Assembly: GCF_918741275.1 (NCBI RefSeq) | Contig: NZ_CAKKNA010000017.1 | Coordinates: forward strand, 16,045-80,044 | Length of the DNA: 64,000 nt | Direction: 5' to 3' | Origin: Bacillus sp. CECT 9360 | GTDB lineage: Bacteria; Bacillota; Bacilli; Bacillales; DSM-1321 | Shown: positions 30,187-38,927 of the stretch, piece by piece | Layout of the letters: the number at the start of each line of letters is the position of its first letter | Position numbering within the stretch: the stretch's first letter is position 1 | Program-made: the position numbers and the translations under genes | The notes under the pieces: model-generated | The model's database searches: none | What the model was told of the DNA's origin: nothing | Seen by the model: only the letters and a program-made list of their open reading frames with translations

Positions 30187-30735
30187 CTACTCTTGCGAAA
30201 ACGATCGCCATAACTCCATATTTGAAGTGGTGATCCCGACCGCTCCCGCTTTAAAGGCATTTTCGACATCCTCTTTTGTTCTGATAAATCCGCCCGCCAT
30301 AATCGGAATGTTCACCTTGCTGTAGACTTCTTCAATCACCCATGGCATCGCGCCAGGCAATAGTTCGATACAATCCGGCTGCGTTTTCTCAATCAGCTTC
30401 AAGCTTTTTTTCAGCGCCCCCGAATCGATTAAGAACATTCTTTGTATCGCTTTAACACCTTTTTTCTTTGCTCTTAAAATCACGTTGATTTTTGTGGAGA
30501 TCAGTCCGTACGGGTTATACTCTTGACACACGTATTCGGTTCCGAAGTCGTCGTTCTTTATCCCATGGATCAGGTCCATATGATAAATCATCTTTTTTCC
30601 GCGCTGCTCGGCCAGCCTTTGGACAGATTTCAGCATCGAAATATGTATTTCCAAAAAAACACCGATTTCATAGGAACTTTCAAGAAATTGCTCGAATTCC
30701 TTCATATTTCTGGAAGCTGGAAAGATTTTTTGCAT
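30187..30735 (-). CDS. glpP: Glycerol uptake operon antiterminator GlpP
   Basis: 182 residues, family-typical, all alpha/beta barrel. Conserved stretches are FLEIHISMLKSVQRLAEQ, MIYHMDLIHGIKNDDFG and IELLPGAMPWVIEEV, then IPIMAGGFIRTKEDVENAFKAGAVGITTS, which resembles a phosphate-binding barrel end. GlpP binds glycerol 3-phosphate and prevents termination in glp leaders. The ATG overlaps the stop of the upstream PAP2 gene by one base (TAATG), and GGAGGGGAG lies before it, so the two are probably co-translated. Confidence 0.95.
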   Translation of the reverse strand: MQKIFPASRNMKEFEQFLESSYEIGVFLEIHISMLKSVQRLAEQRGKKMIYHMDLIHGIKNDDFGTEYVCQEYNPYGLISTKINVILRAKKKGVKAIQRMFLIDSGALKKSLKLIEKTQPDCIELLPGAMPWVIEEVYSKVNIPIMAGGFIRTKEDVENAFKAGAVGITTSNMELWRSFSQE

Positions 30736-31403
30736 TATTGTCGGTCTCCCCTCCTTTTTTTAGTAAGACTGTATTCAAAGTAGCGCAAGCCTAGTCCGCA
30801 AATGGTCAACCATGCTCCGCCCGCGGCAAAGCCCCCAACTACATCGCTTGGATAGTGCACCCCTAAATATATTCTGCTTATCCCGATTAACAGAATGATC
30901 AGCGCACATAAGCTGCCAAAAATCCAATCAAGTAGGGCATACTTAGAAATTCTTACAAGGATAACTGCCAGAGCCCCGTAAAAAACAAACGAACCCATGG
31001 AATGCCCGCTTGGAAAGCTAAAGCCGTTTTCAGCGATGATTGGCAGCAAATCAGGCCTTTCCCTTTTAAACATCCATTTTAGCATGAAATTCAATACTAA
31101 CCCTGACCAGGAGGTAAACAATAAAAAAACGGCATATCGTTTTTTTTGAAAGAGAACCAAAAAAATCGATATGGCGATTGCTGCCATGATAAACCATGGA
31201 ACTGACCCAAAGAAAGTCAGCACTTTCATGATAGACGTCAGCTGATCGGAAATCCGCCCTTGAATAAATTGTATGATTGGAGTATCGAACTGTTCAAGTT
31301 CTTTTTCTTTCAATTTTTCTGCAAATTTTGTGAATGTGAAAAAATATAAGGCCAACAACATGGCTATAAAGGTAAAGTATACGATAGTTTTAATTTTCAG
31401 CAA
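30735..31403 (-). CDS. PAP2-family membrane phosphatase
   Basis: About 222 residues, six hydrophobic segments. The PAP2 triad motifs are present: KRERPDLLP (about 110), SFPSGHSMGS (about 130-140) and SRIYLGVHYPSDVVGG (about 180-195). Such enzymes dephosphorylate undecaprenyl diphosphate or phosphatidylglycerol phosphate at the outer membrane face. GAGGTGATT precedes a TTG at 31403, and a GTG two codons up overlaps that site, so the exact start is uncertain by two residues. It is followed by glpP with a one-base overlap. Confidence 0.88.
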   Translation of the reverse strand: MLKIKTIVYFTFIAMLLALYFFTFTKFAEKLKEKELEQFDTPIIQFIQGRISDQLTSIMKVLTFFGSVPWFIMAAIAISIFLVLFQKKRYAVFLLFTSWSGLVLNFMLKWMFKRERPDLLPIIAENGFSFPSGHSMGSFVFYGALAVILVRISKYALLDWIFGSLCALIILLIGISRIYLGVHYPSDVVGGFAAGGAWLTICGLGLRYFEYSLTKKRRGDRQ

Positions 31404-31506
31404 AATCACCTCGAGCGAAATATCATTCTTAAGAAATATACCTCACTACCCGCTTTTCAAACAAGATGCAATACTTATGATGATATTTCAACCTCGAAAT
31501 GTGAGA

Positions 31507-32028
31507 TTTGTGGATCGATTCTTCAAATTTGTCTTTGATCATTCGAATTTCTGCTCGATGATATGAATTTGTGATCGATAATTTGAATTTCTGCTCGATG
31601 ATCCGAATTTGTGCTCGATTAATTGAATTTTTGCTCGATAATCCGAATTTGTGCTCGATTAATTGAATTTCTGCTCGATGATCCGGATTTCTGCTCGATT
31701 AATTGAATTTCTGCTCGATGATGAGGATTTGTGCTCGATTAATCGAATTTCTGCTCGATGATGAGGATTTGTGCTCGATTAATTGAATTTCTGCCCGATA
31801 ATCCGGATTTGTGCTCGATTAATTGAATTTCTGCTCGATGATTCGGATTTCTGCTCGATGATCCGAATTTCTACTCGATATTCCGGATTTGTGCTCGATT
31901 AATTGAATTTCTGCTCGATGATCCAAATTTGTGCTCGATAATCCCGATTTGTGCTCGATTATCCGAATTTCTGCTCGATGATCCCGATTTCTGCTCGATG
32001 ATTCGAATTTGTGCTCGATAATGGAAAA
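31507..32028 (-). repeat. Tandem array of about 26 imperfect 20-bp units (locus 1)
   Basis: Units such as TTTCTGCTCGATGATCCGAA and TTTGTGCTCGATTAATTGAA follow each other with almost no length change. The two types often alternate, giving a 40-bp higher-order pattern. Each unit holds an imperfect dyad around TCGAT-N-ATNGA, and one (about 31738) is a perfect palindrome TCGATTAATCGA. The array fills the gap between the ku terminator and the PAP2 gene. It has no meaningful ORF. The inverse orientation of the same unit occurs at 46709-47303. Confidence 0.95.
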
Positions 32029-32076
32029 ATCTGCTCATTAGCGTTTCAGACCATAGACTTTTATCTTAACGCTATA

Positions 32077-32120
32077 TAAAAAAATCAGAGCGGAAAAGAT
32101 CTCCTTTAGCCGCTCTGATT
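32077..32120 (-). terminator. Terminator of ku
   Basis: AATCAGAGCGG (minus strand, 32110-32120) pairs with CCGCTCTGATT (32083-32093), then a run of seven T. It begins right at the ku stop codon. Confidence 0.9.
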
Positions 32121-32122
32121 AA

Positions 32123-32953
32123 TCAAGCCTCTTTCTTTTTCGTTGCGGCCCGTTTACGCGCCGGCTTTTTCTTTGCTGGAGGCTTTGTTCTGTCGATGGA
32201 CGCCTGAAGTGCCGCCATTAAATCGGTCACATTGGATGTAGCCGGTTCTCGTTCTTTTGGCGTAATCGTTTTGCCTGTCTTTTTTGATTCAATAAGTTCC
32301 AAAAGCGCGGTACGATAATCATCATTGTACTTACTTGGTTCAAACTCGGTCGTTAACTGGTCAATAAGCATGATCGCCGTAGACAGCTCCCTGTCGCTCA
32401 CATTATCCGCAGCGGGTATATTCGGGACGTCAGCGACAGAGCGGACTTCATCAGGATAATGGATCGTTTCCATGATCAGAGTGTTTTCCACTACCCGGAT
32501 GACCGCCATCTGTTCTTTCGCTCTAATGATGATTTTTGCCAGACCCACCTTTTTTGAATCTGCCAGAGCAGCCCGAAGCAGTGAATACGCTTTGACGCCG
32601 CCTTCATTGGGCGACATGTAATAGCTTTTGTTAAAATAAATCGGATCAATTTCCTCTATTTTAACAAAATCAATGATTTCGACCGCTCTGTCTTCATTTA
32701 CCTTTCTCAACTGCTCCAATTCTTCATCTTCAATAACGACGAACTTACCTTTTGTATATTCAAAAGCTCGGACGATATCATCTTTGCCCACCTCTTTTTC
32801 ACAGACAGGACAAACTTTTTCATACTTAATCGGAGAATGGCATTCCTTATGAAGCGTCCTCAGGGATATATCCTTATCTTCTGTTGCGGCATGCAGCTTT
32901 ATCGGAATATTAACCAGCCCAAAGCTGATGCTGCCCTTCCACATCGTATGCAT
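32123..32953 (-). CDS. ku: Non-homologous end-joining protein Ku
   Basis: 276 residues beginning MHTMWKGSISFGLVNIPIKLH, the bacterial Ku signature. The body forms the DNA-encircling Ku core, with a CxxC pair in YEKVCPVCEKEVG. The C-terminal tail KKKPARKRAATKKKEA is lysine-rich and probably contacts DNA and LigD. Ku binds double-strand ends and recruits LigD. AAGGTG lies 5 bases before the first ATG. It is divergent from ligD across 112 bases, so both are likely controlled from the shared region. In Bacillus this pair acts in spore germination. Confidence 0.97.
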   Translation of the reverse strand: MHTMWKGSISFGLVNIPIKLHAATEDKDISLRTLHKECHSPIKYEKVCPVCEKEVGKDDIVRAFEYTKGKFVVIEDEELEQLRKVNEDRAVEIIDFVKIEEIDPIYFNKSYYMSPNEGGVKAYSLLRAALADSKKVGLAKIIIRAKEQMAVIRVVENTLIMETIHYPDEVRSVADVPNIPAADNVSDRELSTAIMLIDQLTTEFEPSKYNDDYRTALLELIESKKTGKTITPKEREPATSNVTDLMAALQASIDRTKPPAKKKPARKRAATKKKEA

Positions 32954-33065
32954 GATTTCACCTTCTTCATTTTCTTTTTCTAAAGTTAATTTGCCTAAGC
33001 ATATTTTTTCTCTCCAGCTTCAAAATAACACCTATAAACAATTGGCAAACAGAAAGAGTGATCTG

Positions 33066-34910
33066 ATGAAACCTATGCTTCCGACGTATCATGATAGTGC
33101 CCCGACCGGAAAACCATGGAGATACGAAGTGAAATATGACGGCTTCCGTGCCCTGCTTACAATTGGCAAAAATAAAATCGAACTGACTAGCAGAAACGGT
33201 AAGAATCTGCTCCCGTCATTCCCGGAAATCGAAGAATTCGTTGATCGAATAAAACCCGCATTAACGGAGCATTTGCCGATTCAACTCGACGGCGAAGTTG
33301 TTTGGCTTGCCAACCCATACAAGTCCGATTTCATGCATCTTCAGTGGCGTGGCCGCCTGAAAACAAAAAAAACGATTGAAGAGGCGGCTCTTGTTTCCCC
33401 AGTCCGGTTTTTGGCGTTTGACCTCCTTGTTCATAAAGAGGAAAAACTGCAAACATTGGCCTATTTAAAACGAAAAGAACGGCTCGAAACACTTTGCAAG
33501 GAGGCAAAACTTCCGCTATCTCCAAATCCCATCAATGAAGCAATCATTCAATATGTCCCGCTTTTCAAAAACTTTTCAGATCTTATGGAAAAAGTTGTGC
33601 TGTATGACGGGGAAGGGATTGTCGCCAAGCATGAAAACAGCATGTGGGAGGAGGGAAAAAGAACGTCTCAATGGGTAAAGGTTAAGAATTGGCGCAGGGC
33701 TGCCTGCTTTATCACGGCCATGAATAAGGCAAATAGTTATTTCGCGTTAGGGGTCTATAGAGATGGTATACCGACAAGCATCGGGCAAATGAAAAACGGG
33801 ATCAACCAACATGACCGGTCAATCCTACAGGATATTATTAAACAAAACGCTTCTTCTGAGGACGATGGCAGCCTTTATATCCATCCTTCCATATGCCTGG
33901 CGGTTGAATTTCTGCATGTGTATGAAGAAACCGAACTGCGCGAGCCGCAATTCAAGGAATTTCTACCAACAGTCAGACCCGAAGAATGCACCTGGGACGG
34001 GTTTATCGAAAGCCAATTCACCTTCCCTGCCCATATTTCGATTACGTCACCTGGCAAGCCTATTTGGGAATCAGGCAATAAAATTATCACAAAGATTGAA
34101 TACTTACAATACTTGCGCGAGGTTTCATCCTGGTTTTTGCCCCACTTAAAGGATAAGGAGCTCACGACAATCAGGTACCCGCATGGAACGATGCACAGCA
34201 AAGAACGCTTTTTTCAAAAAAACCGGCCGGACTATGCCCCTGACTTCATCAAATCTTTTTTTGCGAATGACAATGATTATATTCTCTGCAATGATTTGGA
34301 CACTTTACTCTGGCTCGGTAACCAGCTTGCGCTGGAGTTCCACACGCCTTTCCAAAGAGCAGGAAAAACCCATCCGGATGAGCTTGTCCTTGATCTCGAT
34401 CCGCCGGCGCCTGAATCGTTTCATCTAGCAGTAAAGGCTGCCCTTGAAAGCAAGAAGGTCCTGGATTCGATAAACGTGAAGGCGTTTATCAAAACTTCTG
34501 GCAATAAGGGCCTGCAGATTCATATTCCCTTGCCAGCAAATACATACAGCTACCACGACACGCGGATTTTCACCAATTTTCTTGCTGACTTTCTGACTAG
34601 CTCATTCCCGGATGACTTTACCGTTGAGCGGCTTAAGAAAAACCGCCATAACCGTCTTTATCTGGATTTTGTCCAGCATAGTGAAGGGAAGACGATCATT
34701 TCTCCTTACTCCCCCCGCGGAAATGATTTCGGCGGCGTTGCCGCCCCGCTCTTTTGGGAGGAATTAACCGAGGATTTATCGATAAAGGACTATACGGTTT
34801 GGAATGTTCCAAAACGGATCAGGAGTTCAGGGTGTCCTTTCGCAGATTATGAAAAGGCCAGGCACGAGCAGCCGTTTGAGGAAGTGATCCCATTTTTGAA
34901 ACGAAAATAG
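33066..34910 (+). CDS. ligD: ATP-dependent DNA ligase/polymerase LigD
   Basis: 614 residues starting MKPMLPTYHDSAPTGKPWRYEVKYDG. The adenylation Lys lies in YEVKYDGFRALL (about 24), with SRNGKNLLPSFPEI and LDGEVVWL as ligase motifs and WVKVKNW as motif V, then an OB fold. The C-terminal part from about residue 330 is the primase-like polymerase domain (DELVLDLDPP with catalytic Asp, KTSGNKGLQIHIPL). The 3'-phosphoesterase domain of mycobacterial LigD is absent, as in B. subtilis LigD (YkoU), which has about the same length. The frame opens 46 codons upstream, but the ATG at 33066 is where the family begins. Confidence 0.96.
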   Translation: MKPMLPTYHDSAPTGKPWRYEVKYDGFRALLTIGKNKIELTSRNGKNLLPSFPEIEEFVDRIKPALTEHLPIQLDGEVVWLANPYKSDFMHLQWRGRLKTKKTIEEAALVSPVRFLAFDLLVHKEEKLQTLAYLKRKERLETLCKEAKLPLSPNPINEAIIQYVPLFKNFSDLMEKVVLYDGEGIVAKHENSMWEEGKRTSQWVKVKNWRRAACFITAMNKANSYFALGVYRDGIPTSIGQMKNGINQHDRSILQDIIKQNASSEDDGSLYIHPSICLAVEFLHVYEETELREPQFKEFLPTVRPEECTWDGFIESQFTFPAHISITSPGKPIWESGNKIITKIEYLQYLREVSSWFLPHLKDKELTTIRYPHGTMHSKERFFQKNRPDYAPDFIKSFFANDNDYILCNDLDTLLWLGNQLALEFHTPFQRAGKTHPDELVLDLDPPAPESFHLAVKAALESKKVLDSINVKAFIKTSGNKGLQIHIPLPANTYSYHDTRIFTNFLADFLTSSFPDDFTVERLKKNRHNRLYLDFVQHSEGKTIISPYSPRGNDFGGVAAPLFWEELTEDLSIKDYTVWNVPKRIRSSGCPFADYEKARHEQPFEEVIPFLKRK

Positions 34911-34918
34911 ATGTACCA

Positions 34919-34957
34919 TAAAAAAAGCCGGTCTGCTGGAGTACAGGCCGGTTTTTC
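34919..34957. terminator. Bidirectional terminator between ligD and dapF
   Basis: AAAAAGCCGG and CCGGTTTTT arms enclose a CTG/CAG inner helix and lie between convergent genes. Confidence 0.9.
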
Positions 34958-34965
34958 GTGTTCGA

Positions 34966-35952
34966 TTATTTACCCTGCAAAAATTCCTGGATTTCCTTTT
35001 GAAATTCAGCGTACAAACTGGTTTCATTGTTGAATGTATCTTGACTAAGCATATTGAAATTCTTTTCATTTCCAAGTTCGACATTAATCTCTGCTTTATA
35101 TTCATACGTTCCATTGCCGATAAGATCAATATGATATTGATCTTTTTCCGGGTCATGATGAACGACACATTTCACTTGTCCGCCATCATTATAAACGGAA
35201 ATTTCTTTTTCCAGTTCATTGAGACCGTTTAAGCATGTGACAAGGCTCGATGCTGACATGGCGGTTCCGCATGCATTCGTGAAACCAACGCCTCTTTCAA
35301 AGGTGCGGACAAAAATACGCCCTGTTTCAATTGGCTTGATGAAGCTTACATTAACCCCGTCCGGGAATAAATCATTTGGTCCATTCACCTTCGTCGCCAA
35401 ATCTTCTTGAATGCCGGAAGCAAGTATCTCATCGGTAACAATCGAAATCAAATGCGGATTCGGCACGGCAACCGCCGTAAAATCAAGGGAATCAGAAAGC
35501 TCCGGCAGCTTCGCATTTAACAGTGTCTCGCTTTCGATTTGAAGAGGCAGGTCTTTGACATGAAAGGAAACCGGTGAAATTTCCACTTTATAGGTAGGTA
35601 TGCCACGATAAATTTCTTCTGCCTTCTCGACTGCTAGATCGGCTTTCATCGTCTCAATCATCAATTTGTCTTTACCAAGCACTTCGTGGGTGAACCGCGC
35701 CACACAGCGCAGCCCATTGCCGCACATCGATGCCTCTGAACCGTCGGCATTAAAGACACGCATTCTCGCATCACATGTATCACTCTTCATTACAAAAAGA
35801 ATCCCATCTGCGCCAAGGCCGCTATTGCGCTCACACAGAGCCAGCGCGAGGTTTTTCCGTTCTTCTTCCGAAAATGAAAGATCCTTTGTCAGTTCATCAA
35901 TTATCAAAAAATCATTGCCAGATCCATGGCACTTTAACAATTCTAAAATCAT
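34966..35952 (-). CDS. dapF: Diaminopimelate epimerase DapF
   Basis: 328 residues. It interconverts LL- and meso-diaminopimelate for lysine and peptidoglycan. Both catalytic Cys are present: Cys77 in FNADGSEASMCGNGLRC and Cys228 in ERGVGFTNACGT. The latter block has GVGFT instead of the commoner GxGET. The protein starts LLKCHGSGNDFLIIDE. It is about 45 residues longer than usual, with a C-terminal extension (NVELGNEKNFNMLSQ onward) of unknown role. The frame opens with AGGAGA before the ATG. Confidence 0.9.
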   Translation of the reverse strand: MILELLKCHGSGNDFLIIDELTKDLSFSEEERKNLALALCERNSGLGADGILFVMKSDTCDARMRVFNADGSEASMCGNGLRCVARFTHEVLGKDKLMIETMKADLAVEKAEEIYRGIPTYKVEISPVSFHVKDLPLQIESETLLNAKLPELSDSLDFTAVAVPNPHLISIVTDEILASGIQEDLATKVNGPNDLFPDGVNVSFIKPIETGRIFVRTFERGVGFTNACGTAMSASSLVTCLNGLNELEKEISVYNDGGQVKCVVHHDPEKDQYHIDLIGNGTYEYKAEINVELGNEKNFNMLSQDTFNNETSLYAEFQKEIQEFLQGK

Positions 35953-36038
35953 CTAAGTCACTTCTCCTAAACAGTTACAACTGTGAATTATTATATTATT
36001 CTATTAAAGAATAAGCGCTAAGTAAAGGAGATGCGATT

Positions 36039-36332
36039 ATGAAAGTGAAATCTACTTTTAGAAAAAACCATTTCATTTTTGATTTTTTTGTTGATTCGGT
36101 CATTTCCATAGAAAATGAAGAGCCCCCTGCCAAACTGGCGACTGTCACTACGGTCATACAAACTTTCGATAAACAGTTATTGTGGAGCGGACGTATCCGC
36201 GTGAAAGTAAACGAGTTTGGCATATACCCTCTGCCTGAAGATGTGAACTCGATTTCCGGTCCCCTGTCGATGAAAAAAATGATGCTCGGGGAGTTGAGAC
36301 GGTATATCAAGCCTCAAAAGCCTTTTTTATGA
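36039..36332 (+). CDS. Hypothetical protein (97 aa)
   Basis: I do not recognise this family. The 97-residue product is basic at the start (MKVKSTFRKNHFIFDFF), has no clear membrane segment and looks like a small beta-rich domain (TVTTVIQTFDKQLLWSGRIRVKVNEFGIYPLP). AAAGGAG lies 8 bases before the ATG and codon use is normal, so it is likely real. It is divergent from dapF. Its stop codon lies inside the 8-bp target duplication of the MITE that follows. Confidence 0.7.
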   Translation: MKVKSTFRKNHFIFDFFVDSVISIENEEPPAKLATVTTVIQTFDKQLLWSGRIRVKVNEFGIYPLPEDVNSISGPLSMKKMMLGELRRYIKPQKPFL

Positions 36333-36335
36333 AAT

Positions 36336-36570
36336 GGCTCTGTTAAATTCCATTGTTGATTTTCAAATGGTCATGGAATCTACTCGCTTTCCGCGGACGA
36401 ACTGGCAAGCCTCCTCACTCGTACCTCGCTGCGGGGTCTTGCCAGCCCGTTTTTCCGCAGGACATTGATTTATCATCCTTGAATAGACACCGCACGAGAA
36501 AATGCGTATGCATTTTCGAGGAGTCTCGCAGATTCCCTTCCCAAAAACAACATTATCGTTTAACAGAGCC
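36336..36570. mobile_element. MITE-like element 1 (235 bp, 12-bp perfect TIR, 8-bp target duplication)
   Basis: The ends are perfect inverted repeats, GGCTCTGTTAAA at 36336-36347 and TTTAACAGAGCC at 36559-36570, with weaker pairing extending inward. The flanks are an exact direct repeat, TATGAAAT (36328-36335 and 36571-36578). There is no ORF. TIRs beginning GGCTCTGTT with 8-bp duplications recall IS6- or IS1595-type elements. The interior holds TTCCGCGGACGAACTGGCAA, and CGAGAAAATGCGTATGCATT folding into a hairpin. This core reappears inverted in the 54.5 kb element. Confidence 0.88.
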
Positions 36571-36576
36571 TATGAA

Positions 36577-36619
36577 ATAAAAAGAGCCATTCCACGCGCA
36601 AAGGATTCCGCAAATGGCA
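36577..36619 (-). terminator. Terminator of the purine permease gene
   Basis: On the minus strand GCCATT...AATGGC (arms 36613-36618 and 36586-36591) is followed by TCTTTTTATTT. It overlaps the MITE target-site copy at 36571-36578. Confidence 0.65.
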
Positions 36620-36650
36620 GAAACCTGAACGCAGGAACAGCTTCTTTTTG

Positions 36651-37952
36651 TTACCCGAGCACTTGGAATACAAAGTACACCAGGAAAAGTGCTGCTATTG
36701 CATACATGACGATGGAAACCTGTTTCGCTTTGCCAAGCATAACCTTTAGAAAAGGATACAGGACAAATCCAACTGCCATTCCGTCAGCGATGCTGTACGT
36801 GAACGGAATCATCGCGATGATCATGATAGCCGGAATGCTTTCAGACAAATCGCTGAAATCGAGATGCTTGATATTTTCAAGCATGAGTATCCCAATGATG
36901 ATCAGTATCGGAGCAATGGCGCTATCAGGAATGATTTTAATGACCGGTATAAAAAGCATCGACAAAAGAAATAAAAGGCCGGTCACAACCGAAGTAAATC
37001 CGGTACGGCCGCCGGAAGCCACACCTGCTGCCGTTTCTACCGTTGCCACAGTAGGACTCGAGCCGAATACGCCTGACAAGAGAACCGATACACCCGTTGC
37101 CCGGAACGCTTTTTGATATCGTTCAGGCCGTTTGATGCTGTTAACATGGCCGTGAACGAGGCCGATATTCTCAAAAATGATGACCATCGTCAACGAAAAT
37201 ACGGCAATCCAGAATTCAAATTTCCCTAGTTCCATAAAAGACATGGAAAAGAACACTTCTTTATATGCCCCTGGATCCATTCCGCCAAATGACAGTTCGG
37301 AGAAATCAATGGTTCCAAACAGAAAAGCAATGGTGCAACCTGCAATGATTGTAATCAAAAAACTCCCCTGTATGTTTCTGATAAACAATACAAGCGCGAT
37401 TAACAGTGTCAATACCGTAACGATTACGTCCGGATTCCCGAGGTTGCCGAGCGCTATCATCGAGGTCTCGCCCTTTGTAATCAATCCGCCTTTTTCCAGT
37501 CCCAAAAACATTAAAAATAACCCGAGGCCAACCGTAATCCCTTCTTTTAGGGAATTAGGAATCGAGTCGCTGAGGACCTTGGAGAAAGGGCTGAACGCGA
37601 CAAAAACAAAAATAAGCCCAGATACAAAGACGGCGGCTAGAGCGGCTTGCCAGGACAATCCCATACTTCCAACCATGGTATAAGCAAACAAAGCATTGAT
37701 TCCCATACCGGGTACCAGGATAATCGGTACATTCGCCCAAAACCCCATCAATAAACAACTCACTGCTGAAAGAAGGATGGTCGCGATTATCGCGCCGTCC
37801 AGCGGTATGCCCGCTTCAGCAAGAATCATCGAATTGACGACGATAATATAAACGATCGTAAAATAACTGACGGAGCCGGCAAGTATCTCCCGCTTTACTG
37901 TCGTTCCGCTTTCAGAAAGCTGAAATATCTTTTCAAAAATTGACTGTTTCAT
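36651..37952 (-). CDS. pbuO: NCS2-family purine permease (PbuO/AzgA-like)
   Basis: 433 residues with about 12-14 hydrophobic segments. Family motifs include FTIVYIIVVNSMIL near residue 30, PGMGINALFAYT near 80 and FGSSPTVATVETAAGVASGGRTG near 300, the NCS2 signature region. AzgA-like members import guanine, hypoxanthine or adenine by proton symport. In B. subtilis pbuO (ytiP) neighbours ytiB, as seen here, which supports the name. No purine riboswitch is visible in the 37953-38135 upstream stretch. Confidence 0.85.
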   Translation of the reverse strand: MKQSIFEKIFQLSESGTTVKREILAGSVSYFTIVYIIVVNSMILAEAGIPLDGAIIATILLSAVSCLLMGFWANVPIILVPGMGINALFAYTMVGSMGLSWQAALAAVFVSGLIFVFVAFSPFSKVLSDSIPNSLKEGITVGLGLFLMFLGLEKGGLITKGETSMIALGNLGNPDVIVTVLTLLIALVLFIRNIQGSFLITIIAGCTIAFLFGTIDFSELSFGGMDPGAYKEVFFSMSFMELGKFEFWIAVFSLTMVIIFENIGLVHGHVNSIKRPERYQKAFRATGVSVLLSGVFGSSPTVATVETAAGVASGGRTGFTSVVTGLLFLLSMLFIPVIKIIPDSAIAPILIIIGILMLENIKHLDFSDLSESIPAIMIIAMIPFTYSIADGMAVGFVLYPFLKVMLGKAKQVSIVMYAIAALFLVYFVFQVLG

Positions 37953-38137
37953 GTTGTGTCCTTACTACGTAATATCCCTCTCCCACCCGTTTGTTTCAGT
38001 GACAAACCACACTATGTGATTGTAACAGATATTTGTCTATATTCAAGTTTTCTAAAGATTGACGAGCCGTAAGGCGGAGATTAGGCATAGGTTTCCTTAT
38101 ACAGAAAGAAAAGTGCGTGATTTTAATCAGGTCATTT

Positions 38138-38228
38138 GTATTCGCTTAAATGTCGCGTAAATGGACTTTGCTTTTGCTTAAATCAACTCTGTTTTCGCTT
38201 GAATGCCCTGTTTTCCCGCTCGAATCAT
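38138..38228. repeat. Short degenerate repeat (about four units of TTCGCTTAAAT)
   Basis: TTCGCTTAAAT, TTTGCTTAAAT, TTTCGCTTGAAT and CCGCTCGAATC recur at irregular 20-28 base intervals in the gap between pbuO and ytiB. A partial copy of dispersed repeat B (GACGAGCCGTAAGGCGGAG) precedes it at about 38058. No ORF is present in this gap. Confidence 0.5.
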
Positions 38229-38251
38229 AATCGTCACCCTGAATCAGACAT

Positions 38252-38282
38252 AAAAAAGAACTGCAGCAACGCCTGCAGTTCA
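38252..38282 (-). terminator. Terminator of the carbonic anhydrase gene
   Basis: GAACTGCAG and CTGCAGTTC arms, followed by TTTTTTATG on the minus strand. It overlaps the stop codon region. Confidence 0.88.
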
Positions 38283-38843
38283 AGCTTTGTAACCATCAAC
38301 CACCACATCAAGCTTTCCGGTTTCAGGCGATATAACAAGTCCGTGAACAGATACATCTTTCGGGATTAATGGGTGGTTGCGGATGATTTGGACGCTGTTC
38401 TCCACGCTATCCGAAACATCTTCAAAGCCGCGAAGCCACTTTTTCAAGTCGATTCCTGAATGTTCCATCGTTTGAATCGTTTCTGGTGCAATGCCCCGGC
38501 TGATCAATTTCTCAATCATTGCATCCGGATTAATTGACGACATGCCGCAATCGTGGTGCCCCACCACGAATACCTCGTCCGCTTTCAGTTCGGTGACAGC
38601 CACGAGAATGCTGCGCATGGCGCTTCCAAAATGCGAAGATACGACAGCTCCTGCCGTTTTTATATGCTTAATATCGCCGTTTTTGATATCCATTGCTTTC
38701 GGAAGCAACTCCACAAGTCTCGTATCCATACAGCTTAATACCACCATTTTCTTATCAGGGAATTTATCGGTTTGATATCTGGCGTATTCTTTCTCTTCTA
38801 CAAACTTACTGTTAAATTCAATGATTTCATTCAGCAAAGTCAC
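38280..38843 (-). CDS. ytiB: Beta-class carbonic anhydrase (YtiB-like)
   Basis: About 187 residues. The zinc ligands are visible as Cys in VVLSCMDTRL, with the Asp-Arg dyad, and His/Cys in VGHHDCGM. The enzyme interconverts CO2 and bicarbonate. Its sequence follows B. subtilis YtiB closely (LLNEIIEFN..., KFPDKKMVVLSCMDTRLVELLP). Several GTG codons are possible starts. The one at 38843 matches the family start (VTLLNE) and has GGTGAT before it. A GTG four codons up is the alternative. Confidence 0.92.
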   Translation of the reverse strand: MTLLNEIIEFNSKFVEEKEYARYQTDKFPDKKMVVLSCMDTRLVELLPKAMDIKNGDIKHIKTAGAVVSSHFGSAMRSILVAVTELKADEVFVVGHHDCGMSSINPDAMIEKLISRGIAPETIQTMEHSGIDLKKWLRGFEDVSDSVENSVQIIRNHPLIPKDVSVHGLVISPETGKLDVVVDGYKA

Positions 38844-38927
38844 TTTTATCACCACAATTTCTATGTATTTATGAAATTATATCAGATACTATCGTAAAAT
38901 GCCCCTGATAAGCATTAGGGATCATTG

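Noticed and set aside
32954..33065. Sigma-G promoter between ku and ligD
   Set aside because: The function suggests forespore expression, but no convincing -35/-10 pair could be read in the 112 bases.
37953..38135. Purine riboswitch upstream of the permease
   Set aside because: I looked for the conserved purine aptamer core on the minus strand and found none.
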